DNA from: UBA11222 sp947085295
GTDB taxonomy: Bacteria > Pseudomonadota > Alphaproteobacteria > UBA11222
Assembly (NCBI GenBank): GCA_947085295.1
Contig: CAMTVX010000038.1
Span: forward strand, 1-64,000
Reading direction: 5' to 3'
DNA: 64,000 bases
In this document: positions 26,435 through 35,160 of the stretch, one piece after another
How positions within the stretch are numbered: the first letter of the stretch is position 1
How the letters are laid out: every line of letters starts with the position of its first letter
The notes under the pieces: generated by a model
Databases searched by the model: none
What the model was told of the DNA's origin: nothing
Seen by the model: only the letters and a program-made list of their open reading frames with translations
Made by a program: the position numbers and the translations under genes

Positions 26435-27517
26435 TTAGGATCCTTCACCCATCGCGGCCAGGCGTTCGGCCTGGTCGTGGGCAATCAGCGGGTCGATCAG
26501 ATCGTTCAGGTCTTCACCGCTGATCACCCGATCCAGTTTGTACAAAGTCAGATTAATGCGGTGATCGGTGACGCGGCCCTGCGGAAAATTGTAGGTGCGA
26601 ATGCGTTCCGACCGGTCGCCACTGCCGATCTGGCCCTTACGGTCGGCGGCGCGGGCCTTGTCCTGTTGCTGGCGTTCATTGTCATACAGTTTGGCGCGCA
26701 GCATCATCATCGCCTTGGCGCGATTTTTGTGCTGCGATTTTTCGTCCTGGCATTGCACCACAACGCCGGTGGGTACGTGGGTAATGCGAATGGCACTGTC
26801 GGTGGTATTGACATGCTGGCCGCCTGCGCCCTGCGAGCGATAGGTGTCCACGCGCAAATCCTTGTCATCCACATGGATGTCCACTTCCTGCGCCTCGGGC
26901 AGTACGGCAACGGTTGCGGCAGAGGTGTGAATGCGGCCCTGCGCCTCGGTTTCCGGTACGCGTTGCACGCGGTGCACACCGGATTCATATTTCAGTTTGG
27001 AAAATACATTCTGCCCGCTGACCGATGCGATGATTTCCTTGTATCCGCCCATCTCGCTTTCGGATGCGGAAAGCACTTCCACCTTCCAGCCCTGTGCAGC
27101 GGCATAGCTTTGATACATGCGAAACAGATCGCCGGCAAACAGGGCCGCTTCGTCGCCGCCGGTTCCCGCGCGTACTTCGAGTATGGCGTTTTTGCGATCG
27201 GCCTCATCCTTGGGGGCCAGCAGGATCAGCAGTTTATTTTCCAGATCCGCAAGACGCGTCTGCACTTCACTGCGTTCGTCATGCGCCATTTCGCGCATTT
27301 CTGTATCCGTAGCAGGATCAGCGATCAGCGCTTCCAGCCCCGCCAGTTCATCGCGCGTCACGTTCCACGCCAGAACGCCCGCGACAACCGGCGATAATTC
27401 GGCATATTCGCGTGACAGCGCCACAAAGGTTTCGGGCGGCAACTGCCCGGCCATGCGCGCCTCCAATTCCTGATGGCGCGTGACGACTTCTTTCAGTTTC
27501 GTCTCGGGTATCAACAC
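26435..27517 (-). CDS. prfA: Peptide chain release factor 1
   Basis: A 360-residue RF1 that ends translation at UAA and UAG. It shows the catalytic GAGGQHVN loop (GGQ) and the codon-reading region HRVQRVPETEAQGRIHTSAA, with a PxT motif as in other RF1 proteins. The start is GTG 27517 with AGG about nine bases upstream; this gives the standard length. The gene is 16 bases downstream of ispG and 66 bases upstream of the toxin gene. Confidence 0.97.
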   Translation of the reverse strand: MLIPETKLKEVVTRHQELEARMAGQLPPETFVALSREYAELSPVVAGVLAWNVTRDELAGLEALIADPATDTEMREMAHDERSEVQTRLADLENKLLILLAPKDEADRKNAILEVRAGTGGDEAALFAGDLFRMYQSYAAAQGWKVEVLSASESEMGGYKEIIASVSGQNVFSKLKYESGVHRVQRVPETEAQGRIHTSAATVAVLPEAQEVDIHVDDKDLRVDTYRSQGAGGQHVNTTDSAIRITHVPTGVVVQCQDEKSQHKNRAKAMMMLRAKLYDNERQQQDKARAADRKGQIGSGDRSERIRTYNFPQGRVTDHRINLTLYKLDRVISGEDLNDLIDPLIAHDQAERLAAMGEGS

Positions 27518-27533
27518 TTTTTATAACCTGAAT

Positions 27534-28649
27534 TTAATTTGGCGCTGGTGTTTCGGCTGCCTTCATGGCGGCGGCTTTTGCCTCAACCAGTTCAACAATA
27601 TGATCGACCAGACGCGCATTTTCCATTTTATGATCCGGCACGCCTGCCACATAAACCATGCCCGATCCCGCGCCGCCGCCGGTAAAGCCGATATCGGTTT
27701 CGCGCGCCTCGCCGGGGCCATTCACGACGCAGCCCATGATCGACAGGGTAACCGGTTGCGCAATATGCGCCAGCCGCTGTTCCAGCGCCGCAACGGTTTT
27801 CACCACGTCAAACCCCTGACGCGCACAAGACGGACAGGAAATAATATTGACGCCGCGATGGCGTAACCCCAGCACCTTCAACATTTCAAAGCCGACTTTA
27901 ATTTCCTCGACCGGATCGGCCGACAGCGATACGCGGATGGTGTCGCCAATGCCCGCCCATAACAGCATGCCCATGCCGATCGAACTTTTGACCGAGCCGG
28001 TCATTAATCCGCCCGCTTCGGTAATGCCCAGATGCAGCGGAAAATCGCCCGCCTCCGCCAGCTTCTGATAGGCGGCGACGGCCAGAAACACGTCCGACGC
28101 CTTGACGCTGATTTTATATTCGCGGAAATCATGTTCTTCCAGAATGCCGGCATGATACAGCGCACTTTCCACCATTGCTTCGGGGCATGGCTCGCCATAT
28201 TTTTCCAGCAGATTTTTTTCCAGTGATCCGGCATTAACGCCAATACGTATCGAACAGCCATGATCGCGCGCCGCCTGAATTACTTCGCGCACCCGGTCTT
28301 TGGAACCGATATTACCGGGATTGATGCGCAGGCAGGCCGCACCCGCCTGCGCCGCTTCAATCGCGCGGCGATAGTGAAAGTGAATGTCGGCGACAATCGG
28401 CACATTGGATTCGCGCACAATAGTTTTCAGCGCGCGCGTCGCGTCTTCGTCCGGGCACGACACCCGCACAATATCTGCGCCTGCCATTTCCAGCGCATGA
28501 ATTTGCGCCAGCGTCGCTTTGGCGTCGCCTGTGATCGTATTGGTCATGGACTGCACGCTGATGGGCGCATCGCCCCCCACCGGCACCTTGCCAACAAAAA
28601 TCTGGCGCGATTTGCGGCGTTGAATATCGCGATATGGACGTAAACTCAT
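27534..28649 (-). CDS. ispG: HMB-PP synthase (flavodoxin-dependent IspG)
   Basis: A 371-residue Fe-S enzyme that converts methylerythritol cyclodiphosphate to hydroxymethylbutenyl diphosphate in the MEP isoprenoid pathway. The [4Fe-4S] ligands appear as ISCPSC and MGCVVNGPGEARE, the latter including the glutamate that completes the cluster. The N-terminal part starts with RRKSRQIFVGKVPVGG and the conserved VQSMTNTIT. It is followed closely by prfA. Confidence 0.96.
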   Translation of the reverse strand: MSLRPYRDIQRRKSRQIFVGKVPVGGDAPISVQSMTNTITGDAKATLAQIHALEMAGADIVRVSCPDEDATRALKTIVRESNVPIVADIHFHYRRAIEAAQAGAACLRINPGNIGSKDRVREVIQAARDHGCSIRIGVNAGSLEKNLLEKYGEPCPEAMVESALYHAGILEEHDFREYKISVKASDVFLAVAAYQKLAEAGDFPLHLGITEAGGLMTGSVKSSIGMGMLLWAGIGDTIRVSLSADPVEEIKVGFEMLKVLGLRHRGVNIISCPSCARQGFDVVKTVAALEQRLAHIAQPVTLSIMGCVVNGPGEARETDIGFTGGGAGSGMVYVAGVPDHKMENARLVDHIVELVEAKAAAMKAAETPAPN

Positions 28650-28743
28650 GGTTTGATATGGCTCTTCATTCTCGACGGGCTGTTCCTGCTATATAGCAAT
28701 CAGGTGAAGATAGCGCCAGCGATCGAATGGGCGGGCCGGAATT

Positions 28744-29838
28744 TTACCGGCTTAACCTGGCCTTAAGTCCTGCTGCATCCAGCGGCAGATCGCGCACTAC
28801 CGCCCCTTGCGCGCCTAATGGCGGCAATTCCACGCCATCCACAAATATGCCCAGCGCCCCTGCATTGCCTACCATTACCTTCAATCCGGCCTGATCCACA
28901 GGGGGTACATATTGTTCACCCGCCCGCATCACCCAGGATTTCAACACTCCGCCATTTGCATTCGATACCTGCATCCAGGTGTCCGAAGACGCCCGCAATA
29001 CAACGGGCGCATTGACCAGCGCTTCAGGTTGCTCAGGCGGCGCGGTTTTCTCCGGTGGCGTTTCCGACTTTAATGGCGGGGACGGCGCAAGAATAACATT
29101 TTCATCCGGTATATCCGGGGTATCCAAACGGGGTGTCGCATCGGGTGAGATTTCGGGTGTACCGATATTCTCGGCCAGAATAGCATCGGTTGTCTCCTGC
29201 GCTTCCTGCGCCTCTGCTGGCACGGGAGCCGTTTGCGGTTCCATCGGTGTCACAGTCGTCGCAGGGGGGTTTTGATCGACCAGTTCGTCTACCGGAGGGA
29301 TTTCTGGCGACTCTGAAACCATTTCGGGCGCCGTGGCTATTTCCGGCGCCGATTCAGGCGCCGTGGCCAGTTCGGACGTCGGTTCGGGCATTGCTGGTTG
29401 AACAGTCTGTTCGGGCAGGACCCCATCCTGTTCAGGCTTGGGCTCGAAATTATAATTCAGGTACCAGAAGCCAATAACCAGAACCACCAGCAACAGGGCA
29501 AGCAGGAGTAAATTCCGGCTTGGGGTTGGCGAATCCGTTGGTGCGGCAGGAAAATGTAATATATCGGGAATGATCGTCGGCAGCATTTCCAGCCGGACCC
29601 GCCTGACCATCTCATCCGGATCAAGTTTCAGGTAATCTGCATAGGACCGCACAAACCCATGCACATAAACTGCTTCTGGTAAATCAGCAAAACGGCCGGC
29701 TTCAAGCGCCTCCAGATGGTAACCACCGATGCGCAAGGCTCTGGCGGCATCGGCAATCTGCTGGCCTACAGCTTCACGCGCTGCCCGCAAATGTCGGCCA
29801 ACACCTGTATAATCACCCACTTCGTCGGCTTCAACCAT
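28744..29838 (-). CDS. RodZ-like HTH/DUF4115 membrane protein
   Basis: A 364-residue protein from ATG 29838 (MVEADEVGDYTGVGRHLRAA). Order: cytoplasmic helix-turn-helix of the RodZ type (about 10-90, with EALEAGRFADLPEAVYVHGF), one membrane span (LLLLALLLVVLVIGFWYL, about 140-160), a long Pro/Glu/Thr-rich periplasmic linker, and a C-terminal DUF4115 domain (DTWMQVSNANGGVLKSWVMR). RodZ links MreB to the wall machinery in rod-shaped cells. The position upstream of ispG is common in Alphaproteobacteria. An extra 18 codons upstream are open but look untranslated. Confidence 0.85.
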   Translation of the reverse strand: MVEADEVGDYTGVGRHLRAAREAVGQQIADAARALRIGGYHLEALEAGRFADLPEAVYVHGFVRSYADYLKLDPDEMVRRVRLEMLPTIIPDILHFPAAPTDSPTPSRNLLLLALLLVVLVIGFWYLNYNFEPKPEQDGVLPEQTVQPAMPEPTSELATAPESAPEIATAPEMVSESPEIPPVDELVDQNPPATTVTPMEPQTAPVPAEAQEAQETTDAILAENIGTPEISPDATPRLDTPDIPDENVILAPSPPLKSETPPEKTAPPEQPEALVNAPVVLRASSDTWMQVSNANGGVLKSWVMRAGEQYVPPVDQAGLKVMVGNAGALGIFVDGVELPPLGAQGAVVRDLPLDAAGLKARLSR

Positions 29839-29999
29839 CGCCCAGCCTCTAGCCCAGCATCCGATCCATTCAGTATCCGTGAACCGGTCCACACCCCAAT
29901 GTACGGCACATTCTGCAAGTCAAACTCAATCAAAAGATGCAGGATGTCTCTAAACTCTATCAAAAGCAAATAAGGTTAGCATACCGTTAATATAAACAA

Positions 30000-32291
30000 T
30001 TAATGCGGAATATTATTCTGCTGGGCAAACGCGACAAGCTGCGCGCGGATATCCCCGCTATTGGCGGCAAGCGCTGTGTTCATCAGTTCAGCCACGCTGG
30101 CGGCGTCCAGGTTCATCACCATCAGTTTGACCGGCCCTATCGACATGGGCGACATGGAAAGCGCACGATAGCCGATGCCGATAAGGGCCATGGCCTCCAA
30201 TGGCCGGGACGCCAATTCACCGCAAATGCCAACCGGCACCCCATGCGCATCACATTGCTGCACAATATGGCGCATCAGTTGCAGGGCAGGCGCGCCCAGC
30301 GGATCGTAGCGACCGGCAAATTTTGGATTTTCCCGATCATAGGCATAGAAAAATTGCAGCAGGTCATTGGATCCAATGGAAATGAAATCAACCAGCGGCA
30401 AAAGTTGCGGTAACTGCCATACCAGCGCAGGCACTTCCAGCATTGTGCCGATGCGCAAACTGGATGGTGACGGCTGCCCCAGGCGGTGCAGCCGTTCGAT
30501 TTCCTTATCGACCAGCGCACGCGCCTGTTTGAATTCACCAATCTCACTGATCATCGGGAACATCATATTCAATTCGCGTCCCGCCGCCGCAGCAAGCAGC
30601 GCGCGCACCTGATATTTCAACAGGCTGGGACGTTCCATCGCCAGACGTGTGCCACGCCAGCCCAATGCCGGATTTTCTTCGCCGCGCTGACGCAGATAGG
30701 GCAGGGTTTTGTCAGCCCCGACATCCAGCGTACGAAAAATCACTCTGCGGTCCCTGGCTGCATCCAGCACCCTTGAATAAAGGTTTCGCTGCACATCAAA
30801 GCGTGGAAACAGGGCTGAAATCAGAAATTGTAACTCGGTGCGAAACAGGCCAATGCCATCGGCGCCGGTATCATCCAGATGCGGCAGATCAACAACCAGA
30901 CCAGCATTAATATCCAGACGGATTGCCACGCCATCTTTGGTAATTGCCGGCACACCGCGCAGCGCATCGAACTGCGCCTGTTTGCGCGCGCGCACCGCCA
31001 TGCGTTCGGTATAGGCTGCCACGACATCATCGGTCGGGCGTACATAAACCGCGCCCAGTTCGCCATCCAGAATGATGCTGTCGCCGGGTTCCACCCAGTC
31101 GAGAATATCCGCAGCGCCGCCCACCATGGGAATTTCCAGCGCGCGCGCAACGATGGCGACATGTGAGGTGTCACTGCCTTCTTCGACCACCACGCCTGCA
31201 AGTTTGCTGCGATCATAGTCCAGCAATTCCGTCGGCCCAAGATTGCGTGCGACAACGATGGTGTCGTCTGGCAACTGCGCTGTTCCCGGCGCATGAATTT
31301 GTCCGGTCAGATGGCGCAACAGCCGGTTGGACAGATCATCCAGATCCTGTAGCCGTTCACGCAGATAGGGATCGCTTACCCGCTGCATGCGCGCGCGATT
31401 TTCCATCTGCACGCGTTCCGCAGCAGCGGCCGCCGTCAAGCCGGATTCCACGGCTTCGCGCAGGCGTGTGGTCCAGCCATGATCCTTGGCAAACATTTGA
31501 TATGCTTCCAGCACATCGCGGTGTTCGCCCGCCCGCGACAGCTTATCGCTGGACAGCATCACTTCCAGTTCTTTTAACAAATCCTGCAATGCACGATCCA
31601 GTAACGTGCGTTCAGCCTTGACGTCGGATGCAATGAAGTGGGTGATTGCCACGCGCGGCGCATGTAGCACCACATTGCCAAATGCGATGCCTTCCGCCAT
31701 GCCCCGGCCAAGAAAGCGGTGGCTGCGCGCTTCTGCCAGCACGGCACCGATACCCGGCACGGCACCGTTGGTGACGCCGGTTTTTGCATCTATCGGCGCT
31801 TCGGACGCCACCACTTCCGCCAGCACCATGGCGACGGTCTGCATGCTTTCAACTTCTTCTTCTTCGTAATGCCGCATGGTGCGGTTCTGCACTACCAGCA
31901 CACCGATAACGCGGCCACCGCGCAGCATCGGCACGCCCATCAGCGATTTGAAAATTTCTTCGCCGGTTTCCGGACGGTACGCAAAATGCGGATGCGACTG
32001 GGCATCAGGCAGCGAAACGAATTCGGCGGTTTCGGCAATCAGCCCGACAAGGCCTTCGCCGATCTTCAGATGGGTTTTGTGTACGGCAGCGGGGTTCAGG
32101 CCTTCGGTGGCGAACAGTTCCAGCAAATTATTGGCGCGCAGCAAATATAGCGAGCACACCTCCGCCACCATATTGGCGGCAATGGCGCGCACAACCATGT
32201 CGAGTCGGGTTTGCGTGTCCTTTGGCTCTGCCATAATTTCGCGCAGACGCCGTAGCAGCACACGCGGACCTCCTGGAGAGCCCTGCGGCAC
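30000..32291 (-). CDS. ptsP: PTS-Ntr enzyme I (PEP-protein phosphotransferase, GAF-bearing)
   Basis: A 763-residue EI-Ntr. Residues about 20-165 form a GAF sensor domain; then the PTS EI N-terminal part, the phospho-histidine domain with H377 in GSDTSHVAIVARAL, and the C-terminal PEP-binding barrel (GIGLFRTELQFL, SIGSNDLLQF, CGELASRP). It passes phosphate from PEP to NPr and EIIA-Ntr, which in this class adjusts nitrogen, K+ and other functions; those partners are not in the window. The start is GTG 32291, kept because the PRVLLRRLREIM segment before the next ATG (32234) is conserved. Confidence 0.95.
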   Translation of the reverse strand: MPQGSPGGPRVLLRRLREIMAEPKDTQTRLDMVVRAIAANMVAEVCSLYLLRANNLLELFATEGLNPAAVHKTHLKIGEGLVGLIAETAEFVSLPDAQSHPHFAYRPETGEEIFKSLMGVPMLRGGRVIGVLVVQNRTMRHYEEEEVESMQTVAMVLAEVVASEAPIDAKTGVTNGAVPGIGAVLAEARSHRFLGRGMAEGIAFGNVVLHAPRVAITHFIASDVKAERTLLDRALQDLLKELEVMLSSDKLSRAGEHRDVLEAYQMFAKDHGWTTRLREAVESGLTAAAAAERVQMENRARMQRVSDPYLRERLQDLDDLSNRLLRHLTGQIHAPGTAQLPDDTIVVARNLGPTELLDYDRSKLAGVVVEEGSDTSHVAIVARALEIPMVGGAADILDWVEPGDSIILDGELGAVYVRPTDDVVAAYTERMAVRARKQAQFDALRGVPAITKDGVAIRLDINAGLVVDLPHLDDTGADGIGLFRTELQFLISALFPRFDVQRNLYSRVLDAARDRRVIFRTLDVGADKTLPYLRQRGEENPALGWRGTRLAMERPSLLKYQVRALLAAAAGRELNMMFPMISEIGEFKQARALVDKEIERLHRLGQPSPSSLRIGTMLEVPALVWQLPQLLPLVDFISIGSNDLLQFFYAYDRENPKFAGRYDPLGAPALQLMRHIVQQCDAHGVPVGICGELASRPLEAMALIGIGYRALSMSPMSIGPVKLMVMNLDAASVAELMNTALAANSGDIRAQLVAFAQQNNIPH

Positions 32292-32349
32292 TAGCCTGTT
32301 TCCCTTCGTGTAGCCACTTTAGAATGTTTGAGCATAAATCGTGCCACCT

Positions 32350-33570
32350 TTATTCCGCATCCAGCCCGAAAGCCGTGTGCAGGGCGCGCACCGCCAGCTC
32401 GGTATAGTCCGCCGAAATCAGCACGCTGATTTTAATTTCAGATGTCGAAATCACCTGGATATTGATGCCCTTGTCCGCAAGCGCCGTGAACATGCGGGTT
32501 GCAACGCCCGCATGGCTGCGCATGCCAACGCCGATGACCGACACCTTGACCACATTGGCGTCGCTCAGCAAATCGCGATAGTTCAGCGCCTTTTGTAATG
32601 CGCTGATCACCTGGACCGCGCGGTCCAGATCGGCGCGCCCAACCGTAAAGGTCATGTCGGTAGAGGTGCCGTCTTCCGAGACATTCTGCACGATCATATC
32701 GACATTGATATTCGCATCCGCCAGGGGACCGAAAATGCTGGCCGCTACGCCGGGCTTATCGGCGACGCGCAGCAGGGTGATTTTCGCCTCGTCCTTGGAA
32801 TAGGCAATACCGCTGACAACTTCCTGTTCCACAATCTCTCCCTCATCCACAACCAGCGTGCCGGGCAAGTCCTCGAAACTGGACAGCACCTGCACCCGGA
32901 CATTATGCACCATGGCCAATTCAACCGAGCGGGTCTGCAAGACCTTGGCCCCCTGCGACGCCATTTCCAGCATTTCCTCATAGGTGATTTTATCAAGCTT
33001 GCGCGCCTTGGCAACGATGCGCGGATCGGTGGTATAGACCCCGTCCACATCGGTAAAAATATCGCAGCGATCCGCCTTGATGGCCGCTGCAATCGCCACC
33101 GCGCTGGTGTCTGATCCGCCGCGCCCCAGGGTCGAGACGCGGTTACCCGGCGCAATGCCCTGAAAGCCTGCAATGACCGCCACCTCACCGCGCGCAAAGC
33201 CCGCTTCCAGCACGCTGGCGTCAATGTCCAGAATGCGCGCTGAACCATGCGCATCCGACGTGGCAAGCGGCAATTGCCAGCCCATCCACGACCGCGCCGA
33301 CACACCAATTTCCTGTAGCGCCAGCGCCAGCAGCCCCGCCGTCACCTGTTCGCCGGTCGCGACCACCACGTCATATTCGCGTTTGTCGGGCAGTTTGGCC
33401 GCCTGATTGGTCCAGGCCACCAGTTGATTGGTTGTGCCGGACATGGCCGACACCACCACGGCCACCTGATGACCGGCGTCCACCTCGCGCTTCACGCGCA
33501 ACGCCACATGCGCGATGCGGTCCAGATCCGCTACCGACGTGCCGCCAAATTTCATGACCAAACGGGCCAT
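32350..33570 (-). CDS. lysC: Aspartate kinase
   Basis: A 406-residue enzyme that phosphorylates aspartate, the first step to lysine, methionine and threonine. It starts with MARLVMKFGGTSVADLDRIA (catalytic KFGGTS), keeps the FTDVDGVYTTDPR loop, and ends with two ACT domains that sense amino-acid products. ATG 33570 fits the family start; an ATG four codons earlier (33582) is possible. dapB of the same route is in the window. Divergent ubiG starts 130 bases away. Confidence 0.95.
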   Translation of the reverse strand: MARLVMKFGGTSVADLDRIAHVALRVKREVDAGHQVAVVVSAMSGTTNQLVAWTNQAAKLPDKREYDVVVATGEQVTAGLLALALQEIGVSARSWMGWQLPLATSDAHGSARILDIDASVLEAGFARGEVAVIAGFQGIAPGNRVSTLGRGGSDTSAVAIAAAIKADRCDIFTDVDGVYTTDPRIVAKARKLDKITYEEMLEMASQGAKVLQTRSVELAMVHNVRVQVLSSFEDLPGTLVVDEGEIVEQEVVSGIAYSKDEAKITLLRVADKPGVAASIFGPLADANINVDMIVQNVSEDGTSTDMTFTVGRADLDRAVQVISALQKALNYRDLLSDANVVKVSVIGVGMRSHAGVATRMFTALADKGINIQVISTSEIKISVLISADYTELAVRALHTAFGLDAE

Positions 33571-33699
33571 TTCTCTACCCATGCTTCTATGATAGGGATA
33601 CACGGCAACTTACCGCGCAAATGCCGGTTATCCATACTGAATTGACCCGCAAGGCGCAAGGTGCGCAAACCTGTAATATTTCGCATACGGCACCACATT

Positions 33700-34440
33700 A
33701 TGAACGCAAGCCCCAGTATCGACCCGGCAGAAGTGGCACGTTTCTCCGCCCAGGCGGCGCATTGGTGGGATCCGAACGGCCCGTTTCGTCCGCTGCACAA
33801 GTTCAATCCCGCCCGGCTTGGCTATATTCGTGACCAGATCTGCACACATTTTGGGCGTGATGCGCGCGCGCGCGCACCGCTGGATGGCCTGCGCCTGCTG
33901 GATATTGGTTGTGGTGGCGGTCTGGTGTGCGAACCAATGCACCGGATGGGGGCAACCGTGATCGGGGCCGACGCCTCATATGAGAATATTGGCACCGCCA
34001 GCGCCCACGCCCGGGAACAGGGACTGGCCATCGATTACCGCAACAGCAGCGCCGAGGCGCTGGCCGAAGCAGGCGAGCAGTTCGATATCGTCCTCAATCT
34101 GGAAGTCATCGAACATGTCGCTGATCGGGACGTGTTTCTTGCCGCCTGCGCGAAGGTGCTGAAACCCGGCGGGATCATGGTGCTGGCCACGCTGAACCGT
34201 ACGCTCAAGGCCTATGGGCTGGCGGTGCTGGGCGCGGAATATGTGCTGGGCTGGCTGCCGCGCGGCACCCACGACTGGGACAAATTCATCACGCCAGATG
34301 AGCTCTCCACATTGCTGACTGCGCAGGGCCTGAACGTCACCGGGCGCACCGGCGTCACCTATCAGATCCTCAAGGACCGCTGGGCGCTCAGCCCCGATAT
34401 GGATGTGAATTATATGCTCTGCGCAGTGAAGCGGGGTTAA
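33700..34440 (+). CDS. ubiG: Ubiquinone 3-O-methyltransferase UbiG
   Basis: A 246-residue SAM-dependent methyltransferase acting twice in ubiquinone synthesis. Marks: N-terminal IDPAEVARFSAQAAHWWDP, SAM loop LLDIGCGGGLVCEP, and the membrane-associated segment LGAEYVLGWLPRGTHDW. ATG 33700 begins just before the conserved N-terminus; the frame continues upstream only to a GTG without support. Divergent from lysC, an order common in Alphaproteobacteria. Confidence 0.95.
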   Translation: MNASPSIDPAEVARFSAQAAHWWDPNGPFRPLHKFNPARLGYIRDQICTHFGRDARARAPLDGLRLLDIGCGGGLVCEPMHRMGATVIGADASYENIGTASAHAREQGLAIDYRNSSAEALAEAGEQFDIVLNLEVIEHVADRDVFLAACAKVLKPGGIMVLATLNRTLKAYGLAVLGAEYVLGWLPRGTHDWDKFITPDELSTLLTAQGLNVTGRTGVTYQILKDRWALSPDMDVNYMLCAVKRG

Positions 34441-34511
34441 TCGAGTCTGACCCCGTTCCTTGTGACCCCGTTCCTTGATACTGGCCAGTCACCGCGATAG
34501 CAGGCGCGCCT

Positions 34512-35093
34512 CTATGACCATTGCCGGACACGGCCGGTATCCACATGAACAAAACCCGATGCCGGGTAATAGCCGACGCCGCCAGCGCGCAAACTCAACG
34601 CGGCGCGGCGCAGATCGGTGAGCCTGGTGCCGGGTAGCGCGATGTCGATGGCCTTGCCGCTCATATGCAGGCTGCGGTTGGCAACACCGCCGCTTTGGGC
34701 GCGCAGCTTGGCGTTGCTTGCAGGCGAGCGATAGCCGGAGATCACATGGAAAGTTTCCTGTGTTTCGATCTTGCGCTGTAGCGCATGCAGGAGATCAAGT
34801 AAGGTGGGATCAATGGTGCTGATCTCATTGGTGCGATGGTCGCGTAATACGCGGTTGATCTGCCCCAGCGCCTCGGGGATGAATTGCCCCTCTGCCCAGA
34901 ACTCCGTGCGCAGATTTTCACCGGTGTGCAGATTATGGAATGAGAGTGTTTTGGCATAATCCAGGGTATTGCCAAAAGCAAACGCCCGCCCGGAAAGAAG
35001 GCTGAGCGCACAGGCCCCCCCAAACCCTAACAGGCTTCGGCGGTTAAGCTGTAAAGCCTGGCCCTGCATTTGATTCTCAGTTGGTGTCGGCAT
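34512..35093 (-). CDS. DUF882 / M15-type murein endopeptidase (MepK-like)
   Basis: A 193-residue exported protein. The N-terminus holds a twin-arginine-like signal (LNRRSLLGFGGACALSLL) cleaved near RAFA. The catalytic zinc motif of the DUF882/peptidase M15 fold is present: SLHMSGKAIDI (H-x6-D) and GFVHVDTG (HxD). MepK of E. coli cuts 3-3 cross-links in murein and sits next to an L,D-transpeptidase; the same pairing occurs here with the gene at 35161-36801, which would make those bonds. Confidence 0.9.
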   Translation of the reverse strand: MPTPTENQMQGQALQLNRRSLLGFGGACALSLLSGRAFAFGNTLDYAKTLSFHNLHTGENLRTEFWAEGQFIPEALGQINRVLRDHRTNEISTIDPTLLDLLHALQRKIETQETFHVISGYRSPASNAKLRAQSGGVANRSLHMSGKAIDIALPGTRLTDLRRAALSLRAGGVGYYPASGFVHVDTGRVRQWS

Positions 35094-35160
35094 GGATCCC
35101 TTGAAACTAGTGGATTACTGCTGGTGCCCGACATTATCCGGGAGGTCTTTTAACAAGAAG

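Noticed and set aside
26423..27397. 324-residue open frame antisense to prfA
   Set aside because: Shadow; prfA carries GGQ and full-length similarity.
26435..27517. PET instead of PAT/PVT in RF1 codon-reading motif
   Set aside because: PxT with Glu is common in RF1 of many bacteria, so it is not unusual.
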